Part shown: positions 52,403-64,000 of the stretch, one piece after another
Layout: every line of letters starts with the position of its first letter
Position numbering within the stretch: position 1 is the stretch's first letter
DNA from: Bolinopsis microptera
Lineage: Eukaryota > Ctenophora > Tentaculata > Lobata > Bolinopsidae
Direction: 5' to 3'
Length of the DNA stretch: 64,000 nucleotides
NCBI RefSeq assembly: GCF_026151205.1
Contig: NC_087084.1
Coordinates: 2,760,845 to 2,824,844 of the forward strand
Made by a program: the position numbers and the translations under genes
The notes under the pieces: generated by a model
Databases searched by the model: none
What the model was told of the DNA's origin: nothing
The model's input: only the letters and a program-made list of their open reading frames with translations

Positions 52403-53530
52403 ATGAACCAGTCGAGCGTAAAAGAAGTTAATGACCACACCGTCTTCCTAGTCTTCGAAGGAACATTCTTCTACCTAGCCCCTCTCACCATACCTTTGAG
52501 TCTGATAGTTGTGATCCAAAACATTGTCATCTTTATCAATGACTACAAGGACAGAAACAAGCTGATCCCAAGTTTGTTCATGGGTATTGCCCTGTCTGAC
52601 ATTCTCAGAGCACAAGGAGAGTTGGTACTTTCAGTGATCAGTATCCTAGCGTACACAGGACTGGTTGATGTGACTGTTCTTTATAAGAGCTTGGTTTACT
52701 ACATGCTAACTGCCCTCCCTGGTGTCAACTGGTCCAAGGTGTTCAATCTTGTCATGACCATCTCCATCACCATTAACGTCTCCAACCCATTCCACAGGAT
52801 CAATTTCAGGCGCCTAAGAAAAATTGTAGCTTGCCTTTGCTTTGCCATAATGATGCTTCATGTTGCAGACGCCATCACAGTAATCGTCTGCGAATATACA
52901 CCGATGTGTCCTGATTTTCCATCTGAATCATTCCTGTATCTCTACTTACAGTTTGGGTTCATTATACCTGGATTCGCGACAGCTGCTGCTGTATATTGCA
53001 AACCTGATGATTCTGGATTGTCTAGGTGTCAGAACCTCCAGGTCACTTCACCTTACTTAGTTGCCTTTCTATATCTAGTTGCAGCTGTCTACTGTTTAGG
53101 CCCCCCAATTGTCATGCTGACTTGTATGATAATACAGGTTATATACCTGAGGAGATCACTGCAAGAACAAGAAGAGGATGAAGTTACCCCACTGATGCCA
53201 AACACCAGCCGTCACGTGTCAATCACAGTATTCTCTATATCCCTCCACTTCTTCATCTGTAATGCAGCGTACATTCTCAGTCAGCTCGTATTTTGGCTTA
53301 TTGCCAACGCTGACGGGAATAATTACACAGATAAAGATATAGCAGATATAGGAGTATTGCTGGGGTTCACTGAGTTCACACTGCCTCTAATATACGCGGT
53401 GCTATATCCAGTCATCTTGATCTGCAGGATGGAGGAGTTGAGGAGGAGATATGTCGGGTACTGGAGAAGACTTACTGCCTGGTGTAGACTTGTTAGAAAC
53501 GAAGAGGAGACTGAAGGTCTGAGTAACTAG
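52403..53530 (+). CDS. Divergent rhodopsin-like 7TM receptor (orphan GPCR), single exon
   Basis: 375 residues with a short N-terminus carrying an N-glycosylation site (NQSS). Hydrophobic helices lie at about 22-46, 54-83, 96-126, 138-163, 216-248, 269-300 and 315-343. The SDIL in TM2 resembles the class A LxxxD motif. The DRY position after TM3 is replaced by NVSNPFHRINFRR, and the TM7 NPxxY motif is LYPVILI. An extra hydrophobic stretch at 177-198 lies where the second extracellular loop should be. The third intracellular loop is acidic (QEQEEDE). Expected role: plasma-membrane receptor, ligand unknown. A second, related-looking receptor begins at 63701. Confidence 0.8.
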   Translation: MNQSSVKEVNDHTVFLVFEGTFFYLAPLTIPLSLIVVIQNIVIFINDYKDRNKLIPSLFMGIALSDILRAQGELVLSVISILAYTGLVDVTVLYKSLVYYMLTALPGVNWSKVFNLVMTISITINVSNPFHRINFRRLRKIVACLCFAIMMLHVADAITVIVCEYTPMCPDFPSESFLYLYLQFGFIIPGFATAAAVYCKPDDSGLSRCQNLQVTSPYLVAFLYLVAAVYCLGPPIVMLTCMIIQVIYLRRSLQEQEEDEVTPLMPNTSRHVSITVFSISLHFFICNAAYILSQLVFWLIANADGNNYTDKDIADIGVLLGFTEFTLPLIYAVLYPVILICRMEELRRRYVGYWRRLTAWCRLVRNEEETEGLSN

Positions 53531-53875
53531 AGATTTGACTGACTAAAGTCAAGCTGATCATCCTTAATATCTACAATACTGACGATGTTTTTTATAATAA
53601 TGTGTGCAGAAAAGTTAGCCGATTATCTTATCTTATTTCAAATTTGTTTTGTTAATTTTACTATTTGAAAAACTTATTTTAAGTTTTGACGTGATATTTG
53701 GATTAAGTTATCAATTAATAACATTTTGTTTCTAATCTTGTTTTGTTTTCGGAAATATAAATATTTTCTTAAATTCATTTCACCATTACATGATTGATAA
53801 CCTTTCATAAAGTTATAAGGTTATGGTTTGATTATGATAAATTTCGCACGCCTAGAATTAGAAACACTAAATGAG

Positions 53876-53881
53876 AATAAA
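53876..53881 (+). terminator. Poly(A) signal candidate for the GPCR gene
   Basis: AATAAA about 350 bases after the stop codon, in AT-rich sequence. Confidence 0.4.
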
Positions 53882-55364
53882 GACACTGATAGAACTCGAC
53901 GTTGATTTTAAATTTTAAGAGAATGTTCTTTTATATCGAATATGCATTTAAAAAAATAATAATGCGTGTAGAAACAGTAGCCGATTATTATCTTATCAAG
54001 TGTTGAGTTGTTATCGTTAGTTTAGTTTGAAATTAAAAACGTCGATCCTAAATGTTTTTTAGATCAGCCATTTTATTGTTATATCTGATTTGAATAGGGA
54101 TCTTCCTAGGATGCAAAAATGCTTTTTTTTTCATCGTGTTCACTATAAAAATTTATAACATTTATAAATTATACATAAACATTTATTTCCAATTAACAAT
54201 TCTTCGAATGTGAGGTATAAATATTTGGATATTAATTCTGGGTCTACATCATAATCTGTAAGACTTGCTAAGTCAGCAGGTTTATAGCAGACCTCCTAGC
54301 ATGCTTCAACGCTAAACATTCTACAGTCGAATGTTAAGATTTTTTGGTCCATGATATTCGAGCTAGTCACAGCTTTTTATCAATTTGTTAATGCAATCAG
54401 CTAACCGAAACTAACCGGAATCTAATAAACAGTTTTAAATTAAAAATGACCTGAACTTAAAGCTGTTAATTACATCGCCACATTCCAAAACTTGCCACAC
54501 GCAGTCAGTTTAACCACCACGTAGCTCAAAACCGCCCACGTTCATTTCCTTCGCTTACGAAATTGTCTGGAAGTAATCAGAATACTGATTAAAATCAGTT
54601 ACCACCTACTCAATTACACCGCCAACAATATTGACTAGCTAATCAGTCACTTCATTCCGTCTCACCGGCTTGTTACCAGGACAAAGTTGAACAATCAATT
54701 CAGTAATGTGTCCCACTACCTCACTACGTGCTGCGACCTGCCTGCACGACGCTTAGTGGCGCGGAGTAATTGGTGGAATCTAGCTGCAAACGTGGTGTCA
54801 TGCTGCACTGCTTCTGTAGCTCCATGAACATCTGAAAGTTGTATTTGTGCAATCTGGATCAAGCCTGTTAGGCGCAGTTACGCTTTTTAGGTGCAGTTAC
54901 GCTTTTTATGTGCAGTTACGCTTTTTAGGTGCAGTTACGCCTACAAGGTGCAAACTTGACCCACTTTCTTAGAAGGCAAAGTCACATGACCGAAACAGTT
55001 TTTCGCCGAGAACTCCTCAAGGAAGCATTTTAAACATACTCACAAAACCGATGCTTTTCTTTTCAAAAATCTTAAAAACTGTTGTTGAGCAAAATGTAAC
55101 ATAGGAATTTGAGAATAAAACATGAACGATAGCCATTTCCTTATTCCCCGTGGGGACAAATGTTTTGGAGTGTTTAACACGAAGGTGAGGTAGGCAGGAC
55201 TTGAAGGACAGGATAAAGGTGATGATACTTTTCATAGCGTTTAACCGAGTCCTATGACATCTACCGTACCTTGGTATTTTATCGGACGTGTGGCTGTTAG
55301 GGAACCGTCAAAGTGAATATTTTGCGCCCTAATACATAATATTAATAGTAATATGTGATAAGTG
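53882..55364. other. AT-rich intergenic DNA
   Basis: No gene recognised. It includes the short repeat at 54871-54940. Confidence 0.5.
54871..54940 (+). repeat. 19-20-bp tandem repeat, about 4 copies
   Basis: Units of ggtgcagttacgcttttta. Confidence 0.9.
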
Positions 55365-55922
55365 ATGATTTTTTGAACCAGTCAAGATTCAAGAACCACC
55401 TGCATCAAAAATGTGTCCTGTAACATGCTGCGTAATAATATGTTTGTTTATAGTTTTCAGTTCCTTTTTCTGGCATGATACCATATTTTTCAGCTTTTAT
55501 ATGATGAAGTTAATCGTATTTTTAAGAGGATCAAGATTTTTACACTGTGATGAGAGAAGCTTAATAGAATAAGGTTATGTTCTATAAACTTGATAAATTG
55601 TAAAGCTGCGCAAACTTTTCCGACACGACTGTCAGATACCACCAATAATCTTTTGCTGACTCGACTGACCTTGCTGTAGAATATTAACCAAATCTATTAT
55701 TAAATACACTGCCTCTGAAAAGTTGGTAGAAATATGAGTACTGAGCAGAATATTATAAATCGCCTTACTATAAGCAGTGTACACTGTACTTTGCAAACCA
55801 ACATCTTTAATTTTATTAAGGACTTGGCCAGATATTCTTAGCTGTCTTTTAAAGGTATCTTTTTCGTGTTTCCAGTTTCGGGTCGTTTGCACAAAGAAAT
55901 GGGAGCTTGCAGTAAGTGATTG
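55365..55922 (+). repeat. Duplicated segment, copy 1
   Basis: Homologous to 56286-56779 over its whole length, including exact blocks such as attaaatacactgcctctga and ttcagttcctttttctg. It overlaps the 3' half of the minus-strand frame at 55632-56027. Confidence 0.85.
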
Positions 55923-56027
55923 GTGTCTAGCAGGATCTAATTTATTTGATTGATACAGTCTGCGTTTATTCAATTTCATATCAATTATAAAATTGTATGG
56001 GTTTAATTCCATGGTGAAACCTCCCAA
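55632..56027 (-). CDS. Hypothetical 131-residue protein (uncertain)
   Basis: An intact frame, basic and Asn/Gln-rich, with no recognised domain, signal peptide or membrane segment. The part overlapping duplication copy 1 is broken by deletions in copy 2. It may be a real small gene, a transposon fragment or chance. Confidence 0.25.
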   Translation of the reverse strand: MGGFTMELNPYNFIIDMKLNKRRLYQSNKLDPARHQSLTASSHFFVQTTRNWKHEKDTFKRQLRISGQVLNKIKDVGLQSTVYTAYSKAIYNILLSTHISTNFSEAVYLIIDLVNILQQGQSSQQKIIGGI

Positions 56028-56285
56028 ATTCCTGGGAAATTAACATCACAAACAAAAATTTAGACAATCATTGTGGAGAGTTGATAATGATGCAAAGTCT
56101 CGTTTCGTAATTGCAATCGATCGCATTAAATTTCATTGTTTTTTTTTTCTGTGTTAAATCAAATTTATCATTAACCAATGACTGAAATTACTTTTGTGCA
56201 AATGTTTTAGACATTTTACTAATTAATTTATTAATGTCTGTGATTCCGAACTTATTTTTATATCTTAATAGAGCAGAAGTATTTC

Positions 56286-56779
56286 AGTTATTGAACACAT
56301 CAATGACGTTCAAAAACACCTGCCAGTAAAAATGTTTCCGTAATGCTGCGTATAAATGTTTGTTAATTCAGTTCCTTTTTCTGCATGATAATATTTTGCA
56401 GACTTTTAATACGATGGAGTTAATCGTATTTTAAGATCAAGATTTTTTATATCTTGATGAGAAGCTTTAGAATAAGTATGTCTCTATAACTTGTTATTGT
56501 TAGTGCGCAAACTTTTGAACACTGTCAGATCCACTAATCTTTGCTGACTCGACGACCTCGTAAATTAACAATTTTATTAAATACACTGCCTCTGAAAGTG
56601 GTAAGAAATATGAGTTGAGCAGATATATTAATCGCCTTACTTAAGCAGTGTCACTGTACTTTGCAAATATCTTTAATTTTAATTAAGGATTGGCAGAATT
56701 TTTGCTGTTTTAAAGGTATTTTTCGATGTTTCAGTTTCGGTCGTTTGACAAAAAATTGGGAGCTCAGTAGTGATGTTCA
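56286..56779 (+). repeat. Duplicated segment, copy 2, deletion-rich
   Basis: It aligns with 55365-55922 but is about 64 bases shorter, mostly through many 1-3-base losses. Frames open in copy 1 are destroyed. Confidence 0.8.
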
Positions 56780-57656
56780 AGTATCAATTAAACAACATAA
56801 TCATAATGACGTTACAAAAAAACAGCTCTCCAGATCAAATCATTTCCGTAATTCATTTTTCCGGTATTATAAACCGCCCATTAAACAGCAAGATATGCAC
56901 GAGGGAGAATTATAATACATAAAATGTTAACAAATTATTTAATTAACTATCTTTCTTTTTGTTCCCGTTTTACTTGTTACTATAACTAATTATGCAGCTT
57001 CTCCTTATAATAATTATATAATCAACACTCACCCAGCATCATTATCTCGTCATCTTAATGCGTCATTATACGTCTTTATTAATTTTTAAAGCCGTTTGGG
57101 CATGCCCTGTTTACCTTTTTTTCTATTTATCTTTCACTTTTTTTCACTCATATTTCAAGGAATTAATGCTCCGTTTACAATTAATTAAACAATTATTTGT
57201 CTATTGTTGACGTGAAATAGCAGTTTTAATTTTAATTTTGTTCCATTTAGAAGGCACACCGCCCTTTCGTAAGGCACCGTACTAAATGATATATTGGTGG
57301 CCCTGGCCCTTTTGTGCTTTCCTAGTGTACAGTAAAAGCAGTTTGAACTTTAATTAATCGGTCCTTCTTGAAGGTCAATTCCTTATCTAATCAGCGCAAT
57401 GATGTATTCTCGAATAGTTTCTATTTATTTTTATGTTTTAGCACTACGAGAAAACCAAAATTATTTGCTGTGTTTGAATTTCTTTTTTAAATTTACTACG
57501 CAAATTAATTTATAGAATTCGAAATGGTGCATTCTAATTAAAATTAAAGTTCGTGGGAGGTTGAAATTTCAGTAATTTTATCCAGTCTCCAGTGCTGATC
57601 ATCTATATTACGGATACACTTCACTTGGTGCCCTTGACCTGCCTAGGTCGCTCCAG
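56780..57656. other. AT-rich intergenic DNA
   Basis: No gene recognised. Confidence 0.5.
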
Positions 57657-57890
57657 CTATGAAATATGGAACGAGTTTCGTGTCAACGCTTCTCTCCATT
57701 TATCTCTATCACACATTAGCAAACGCAGCTGGTCAGGTTCCATTCCAGTGTCTTCAAGTAGAACGTCCGGGAAGGTCTTATGTGGTCGTCCTCGATAGCG
57801 CTGGCCATAAGATGGTTGCCAAAAAAGTTGTTGTTGAGCAGGTTGGTCCTATAGACGGTAGACATGTCCTGCAACGATGCCCTTGACTAT
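57657..57890 (-). pseudogene. LINE-type reverse transcriptase C-terminal remnant
   Basis: On the minus strand the frame ending at 57657 reads QPSYGQRYRGRPHKTFPDVL then LEDTGMEPDQLRLLMC and DRDKWREALTRNSF before its stop. This matches the conserved tail after the RT domain of many non-LTR elements (a ..G.R.RGRP...F.DVL..D.G......L..DR..WR pattern). An in-frame TAG at 57849-57851 interrupts it, and no RT or endonuclease domain is nearby. It is a dead 5'-truncated fragment. The plus-strand frames here are shadows. Confidence 0.75.
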
Positions 57891-58173
57891 CCCCCTGAAT
57901 GACTGTTATGTGAGATCCTTATAACATAAGGTATAAGTCTTATATGAGGCTGAGTAGACTTTCAGTCATTTGCCATTTTGGGACAAATATTGAACTCTTT
58001 ATTCATCATAACAGTTTAAAGTTGCAAAAGGTACAAAACATATAGGATGTTGATGGCCAGGAATCGGGATAGCGTTGAAATTTGTTTTTTTGGAGCCGTA
58101 CGTGATATAGTAAGAGGTAACATTTTATAGGACGTGTGTGGTGGGCGCGGAGTTACTAAACTTACTACTTACT

Positions 58174-58617
58174 ACTAATTACTAATTACTAATTACTAAT
58201 TACTAATTACTAATTACTAATTTGAATTACTAATTACTAATTACTAATTACTAATTACTAATTACTAATTACTAATTACTAATTACTAATTACTAATTAC
58301 TAATTACTAATTACTAATTACTAATTACTAATTACTAATTACTAATTACTAATTACTAATTACTAATTACTAATTACTAATTACTAATTACTAATTACTA
58401 ATTACTAATTACTAATTACTAATTACTAATTACTAATTACTAATTACTAATTACTAATTACTAATTACTAATTACTAATTACTAATTACTAATTACTAAT
58501 TACTAATTACTAATTACTAATTACTAATTACTAATTACTAATTACTAATTACTAATTACTAATTACTAATTACTAATTACTAATTACTAATCACTAATTA
58601 CTAATTACTAATTACTA
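58174..58617 (+). repeat. 7-bp satellite (TTACTAA)n, about 62 copies
   Basis: Near-perfect TTACTAA units with one ttga and one tcacta interruption. Confidence 0.96.
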
Positions 58618-61600
58618 ATACACTAAACTTTAAAGTAGTGGCAGTTAAAGTTGGTGACATGACAGGATCAGTACGTGAGGAGGCACAGTTAAAGTTTGGG
58701 ATAATAATAGAATCTCATAGTCATAATAAAAAGTATGTTCTGGGTTATAATAACAGTCGAAATATTTGGTGATAAGTGAAAAGTGAGGTGGTGAAATGTC
58801 GGAAGGTAGTTTTAGTTTTGAGGGGTAAAGGTATAAAAGAGGTTCAGGTGAACAGTAGCTTGTAGACACACTTGCTTGTTGTCATGCACTGTTTTAAGTT
58901 TAACGGCCTGCGTGAGACCGTTATAGTAGCTAGCTGTATGATTTATTAGCTGCTTAGGAATCCTACTAGGATAGGCAACTACATTAAAACACCCACGATC
59001 ATCAATTGTACTTCGGCGATGGCTATAATTTCTGAACCAACGGCGAGTCGAGTATTTAAATATTTACCCAAATCCCTGATAATTTACGATTTTGATTAAC
59101 ATCCCTGTCAGTCGACACAGCTGCTCAGAACCCATCATATCACAGCTGCACTCGCACGTGCACTTGTCCCCACATACACGTGCACCATAACCCTACTCTT
59201 AGCCACACGTACGTGTGCCATAACCCCGCTCTCCTCTCCTCTCTCACTCCACTTCACCCCTAGTCCCGATGTTCCCTCTCACTGTCTGCCACGCACGGAC
59301 CGTACTGATCGACCGGTTCCGAGCGCTGTTAACGTCACTCACATTTAGCGACACACATACCAGTCAGACCTGCTGATGATCCTGTCTTTCAATAAGTAGC
59401 GTCTTTTTTAGTGGGTTGCACGTTCCGATGGGTCTGCAGCCGTGGATCACGTTTAAATTGTTTAGATTGTGCTCGTTAACTCGGGGGTATTTAACAGTTG
59501 GGTATTGACAAGCAATTATACTGGGGAATGTTGCCACAGCCAGCGGTTTTTATTTGCAGGAAGACTATTTCAATTTCCCACACAGCACTATATACTAGTA
59601 CTACAGCTAGTCTCGTACGCGTAAAACTAAAAGTCAGGATAATTAATAAAGTAGTAGGCTGTTTTGGCGCTGGAAAATCTGAGTCGTCATTCGCCTCCCT
59701 GCGTACATTGACGTACATTGTTTTCCAGAACTTCGCAATTGTCACTAATTTATACAGGACTGTGACGCTGGAATGAGGGTGCTTTGAATTGCTATACGTG
59801 GTATTAATGTTGACATGAGTGTACTGGCAACTGCTACCCACTGAATTCTATCACGGTTTATATTAGTGTTTTCCTTTTGTATTAAAATAGAGCAATTTTA
59901 AAAAGCATTCGAAGGTCTAAATTTTCTGCAGAAGGTGCAGTGTTAGGCTTTTTTATTTTAAGTAAGGAGGTGAAGCTAAGCACACTTGTTCATCACCTTC
60001 TCTTTCGTGATCACCATACAATTGTGCTTCTTTCGAAACAGTGATGTAGTGATGACAGACTTAATTTAACCGGAAGCACGTTATGTCCGACTTTAGGTGA
60101 ACTGCACTGGTCACTTCCGGCAATTTCGCCACAAAAGTAGCACCGGAAAAAGTGCCTCTAATGTCTCCTGAGCTGTAGTTGCTGTTTTGAATCCTGGTCC
60201 TGGCAAGGAGGTCTCTAAGAATCAGGTTCACTGGTGGATACGAATATTTAGTCGATGCCTGAGGCTTGTTTTGTTCTTGTCTCTTTAATTTCAGCGCACT
60301 GATTCTCCTGGAACGTGCGTCTTTCTGAGAGGTCCCGTACGGGATGAAAACACGCGAACAAGCTAAGTGTTGAAAGAACGAAAAGAAGAATTTTGATACA
60401 TTTTACTATTTTTGGGAGCTCGCTTTGTCGCCACTGTAATCAATTCTTGTGCATTAGGTCGGGGTTGAATACGTTGATTTGTTTGATGATAAGCTTTGTT
60501 TATGATATACATGCAAATGATTAACAAAGTTTTCACACTTAAACGTTGATCTGACACTTAACTAGATTGAATAAAATGTACTTTTAATTACATCGTGAGT
60601 GGTACTGGCGGGAACATTCAAAAATTAAGATAAAAATCCATAAAACATTCCAAAAACCGCTCATTAAATCCATCTCAGTCTATACTGTCTACCTCATTAC
60701 AACCACCAGTGATAATAGATATTGGTACCAGCCCGCAAAGGAGGTTCCACACGAACCAAATTACATGAAAACAAGAAAATATATAATACCGAGGTAGTGT
60801 TAGCCTCTAACTAAATTCATGCCCTTGTGGGCTGTGACGAAAAATGTTTGCGATTGCGTTAAGGAAGTTGGCTGAATATCTTTAGAGAGCAGTCACTCAT
60901 GGCTCTCTCTCTCTCTCTCTCTCTCTCTGCGCGGTTCTCTTTGCATGCAATACCCTACTCGTCGGTAGATTCAGTCTCACCACTATGGTTCTCATCATGT
61001 TGGTGTAATCTTATCGGCGCCCTGACTTTAGCGTTATCTCTCTGCTGATCGTCGGCTAACACGAAACAAACATCTTGCAGTGACTATTCCATAGCTTTCT
61101 AATCATTGGCACTATCTAATAGTAATACTAATAGCAACTGTCTTTTTTACTGAATGAACTGACTGAGAATCTCCATGCAAACCGCCAATTATAAACAAGT
61201 GCACTATAGAGTATAGAAGCTCACGTTTTCCCGCCAGCAGTAAAAAACTTGAGTTGTGAGTTATCACATTTGCACTGCTTTATTATTGAAAACTTTCAAC
61301 TGAGTAGTTAGCACTGATTTGATGTTGGACAAAGGGTTGCACTTTTGCTTCTTGAATCTTAGTGGTGCACATTTGTAACATCATCGTCATTTCTCACAAT
61401 CTTTAATAAGATCTGGATATAAAGTACAATACCTTTAATTAGGGTGACCCAGTAACAGAGCAGCTGGATATAACGTGGCTACAAATGAAATACACTGCTC
61501 CACCCAGCTTGGTATTTATACTAACTGCTATAAAGTTATATAGTAACATATAGTATAAACTATATGTTATCACTAATTACTATATAAACAGTTGGCAGGT

Positions 61601-63700
61601 CTTGTATGCCGACATTCCCGCTCGACTATAGTTTTTGCGTTGCAGCTGTTGCAGGCCTCTGTCTTTGTTATAGTGAAATGTTTATAAGGCGTGAAGTGTT
61701 TATAAGGTGTGAAGTGTGCGTTATGAACAGTTCTTACTGTTTATATTGTTGGTGTAGCTATTAACGTAATTTCATGTGAGTTCTAGTGGGTACTGATGCA
61801 ATTCAGCCCACAGATCTAGTCTTTCCTATAATTCCTGAACGTTTCGCTTTGAGCTGAATTTATCGGCATGTTAGATTTTGTTGAATCCTTTGAAATTGTC
61901 GGGCAGGCGTTGTGTGGGGGTCGGCTTCTTAGGATCCGTACAATTGTAGACTCCAGTAAGTATGTTTACTGAATAATATTTTCAACACTACTATATAACA
62001 ATTTATTTGAGGAAAATTTTTTGTGGGAAGGTGAAAGTTGGGCCCGTAATGTTAATATGAACCACCAATGCTACATCTTAAGTTGTAGAACCACAAAAAC
62101 TCGCCTCTTTACTGTGTATATAGCTTACAATTATAATGGACAGGTATCAGATTTACTGCCGGTGTGAACTGTGATTTGCTCCAAGTTTCATAGCGTTCAG
62201 CAACTTTAAGTTTAACGGGGAAATAATTAACAATCGCGTTATCATAGTATTTGGTAACTTTTAGAATCCTTTGTGAGCTATGGTAGACCGTGGAAGCAAA
62301 TAAGAATGCAGAAATATGTGCTCCCCAGCTGTAACTTTAAGGCACGAGTTGTTGACACGAACTTTGTATTAAATTTGTTAGACTAAAGTACACATATTCT
62401 CAATCAGCAGACTTATTAATAGTTACTTAACTTAGTCCGTTATTTAGTTATTTGCTGCAGTTCCTTGTTCAAATTTATGTGATCGTATTAAAGATTCGAC
62501 GACTAATTTGAAAGTAATTATGGGTAAATTAAGTTAGATAAATTGCCTCTTATACTTGAAAAATCACTTTCTTAGCCACTGAAATTATACCTTAGTTATC
62601 ACCACAGATAAGTTGATTTCGCTGAAAGTTAAGTTCAATAAAAAATGTACGCCGGATACGTTAGCAGGGTGACGTTCCCCTTTCTACATCAACATAATCA
62701 CCTACTGTTAATCAGTTCTTGTGACATCTAGATATTGTTCCACCTATTTTCAAGACTCGGACATGCTTTTAAATATTTATTCCCGTCTTACAGCGATGAG
62801 GAATCTTGTGATGTTAGATGTTTCTCATTCTTCAGTCTGCAGTTTCACAGTTTAACACCGTCTCTATAACTAGTATATTCCGATTCTTCGGAATTTCGCT
62901 GGATTGTACAACTTTCGTCTTGGTAGATTCCAAACACAAGGAAATTTTCCTTTTGGTTGGTAATATACTCAATGATGGGAGTATAGTGTATTGGCTATGC
63001 CCCGCTTACTAGTTTAGCTCTTTCTAGTCCCCTGCTACACGGCATGTAAACAGGGATTGGCTAGTTAGAGGCGGTCCGTGTAGGCCTTACACTGTGCTTT
63101 CAGCAATACTCATAAGTATAAGGACGCTCTTCAGCTCCAGTCACTCAGAAGTAGTGCGTTTATTAAGTTTTCAGGTGGAGGATTTGAGGTGTTAAGTGTT
63201 AACCTCTAATTTGTAAGAGTTCATTGTCTACGAGGTCATTGTCTAATTAAGAATAAGTTTGTCGGCAACGAGTTAAAATGTGCTACAATTGAAGAAATTC
63301 CTCTTTTTCATTGGCTTTTCCTGCTAAAACCCCAAAATTCAAGCTTAATTCTATAGTATTTAGAACAATTTAAAATTAATTTTGCTTTAAACAGCCAATA
63401 AACTGCATTTTATTCCTCTAAACAGACAATACACGGCAACTTTATTTCATCAAACGTTTATAAATTACACGTCTTTATCGAAACTCTTGCAAACTTTACT
63501 TTGCAAATTTCAATTTATGTTTGTAAATTCATGCTGAAATTCATTTTGATGACCTACACTTTTATATTCTTCCTATAAACATTTGATTAACTAGTGTATA
63601 GTCGAATTTTTTAAACAGTTGTTAAATTACACATGAACCTTATGATCAAGTGATAATATAACATTATAAACAGCTAACAGCACATACAATCTAGCTTCAG
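58618..63700. other. Intergenic DNA, no gene recognised
   Basis: I saw no domain on either strand in the short frames at 59491-59841, 60363-60557 and 62818-63012. Acgtgcac/cacgtacgtg repeats lie near 59155-59215, a (CT)n tract at 60901-60928, and a reverse copy of the 38-bp inverted repeat near 61966-62006. Confidence 0.5.
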
Positions 63701-63892
63701 ATGTATTGGTTCCAGATAATATCAAACATTTTGATAGCTGCGGCGGCGATGCTGGGCAACTATTTTGTGTTCAAATACTACTCAACGTCCAGAACTAAGT
63801 TAGTGTCTATGCTGTACTCAAGTATTGCAATAGTCGACAGCATCGGATCACTCACCGCGCTTCTTCAAGTGGTGTCCTTCCTTCTTGTAGAG
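63701..63892 (+). CDS. First exon of a second 7TM receptor, partial
   Basis: The start ATG is followed by two hydrophobic helices: ISNILIAAAAMLGNYFVF (TM1 with the GN motif of class A receptors) and LVSMLYSSIAIVDSIGSL (TM2 with a D at the usual site). The reading ends ...SFLLVE at a GTTTGT donor-like site; the rest is beyond the window. Layout resembles TM1-TM2 of the receptor at 52403. If the donor is not used, the frame runs to 63928. Confidence 0.55.
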
Positions 63893-63910
63893 GTTTGTTT
63901 GGGGTTATTA

Positions 63911-64000
63911 TTATTGAGTTTTTATTGAGTTTTCATTGAGTTTTCATTGAGTTTTTATTGAGTTTTTATTGAGTTTTTATTGAGTTTTTATTGAGTTTTT
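63911..64000 (+). repeat. TATTGAGTTTTT 12-bp array at the window edge
   Basis: About seven copies with t/c variation, continuing past the end of the window, inside the putative receptor intron. Confidence 0.92.

Noticed and set aside
57592-57886. Two plus-strand small proteins
   Set aside because: Shadows of the minus-strand LINE remnant.

Overview
The window is metazoan nuclear DNA. Its genes have introns with GT..AG boundaries of up to 18 kb. One gene encodes a glypican, a GPI-anchored proteoglycan core found in animals, and two 7TM receptors are present. It also has AT-rich non-coding DNA, many micro- and minisatellites, and TTAGGG-type (CCCTAA) repeats. The sequence alone does not fix the species. 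An invertebrate, perhaps an early-branching animal such as a cnidarian, would fit, but this is an inference.

Layout. 1-6.4 kb: possible 3' end of an upstream gene, a CACGTG (E-box) cluster with a 90-bp direct repeat, then AT-rich DNA and tandem repeats. 6.4-46.1 kb: most of one split glypican gene on the + strand. I assembled eleven exons by hand: 6437-6541, 7059-7174, 7545-7649, 7842-7913, 9432-9552, 27791-27836, 44487-44612, 44805-44896, 45333-45411, 45523-45628 and 45974-46088. Their phases agree throughout and give about 360 residues, ending in a hydrophobic GPI-signal tail. The N-terminal exons with the signal peptide were not found and may lie upstream. The 18-kb intron holds an intronless GT31-type glycosyltransferase on the opposite strand (12922-13758). 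The next intron (16.7 kb) holds promoter-like CCAAT/CRE and E-box clusters, a small inverted-repeat transposon filled with telomere-type repeats, and a 7.9-kb minisatellite of about 175 copies of a 45-bp unit (33561-41430).

45.9-52.0 kb: the glypican terminal exon and about 2 kb downstream are tandemly duplicated (45881-47961 and 49081-51996). The second copy keeps an intact, amino-acid-identical terminal exon. One end of the duplication abuts a 150-bp inverted-repeat element. 52.4-53.5 kb: a single-exon, divergent rhodopsin-like GPCR. 55.4-56.8 kb: a duplicated segment whose second copy differs mainly by small deletions. 57.7 kb: C-terminal remnant of a LINE-type reverse transcriptase. 58.2-58.6 kb: a 7-bp satellite. 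63.7 kb to the end: first exon of a second 7TM receptor, cut by the window edge.

The very long reading frames across 33.5-41.5 kb arise because a 45-bp (15-codon) unit without stops repeats in frame. They are open in several frames on both strands and I do not call them genes. The glypican and the nested glycosyltransferase could both act on cell-surface glycans, but the sequence gives no direct functional link.
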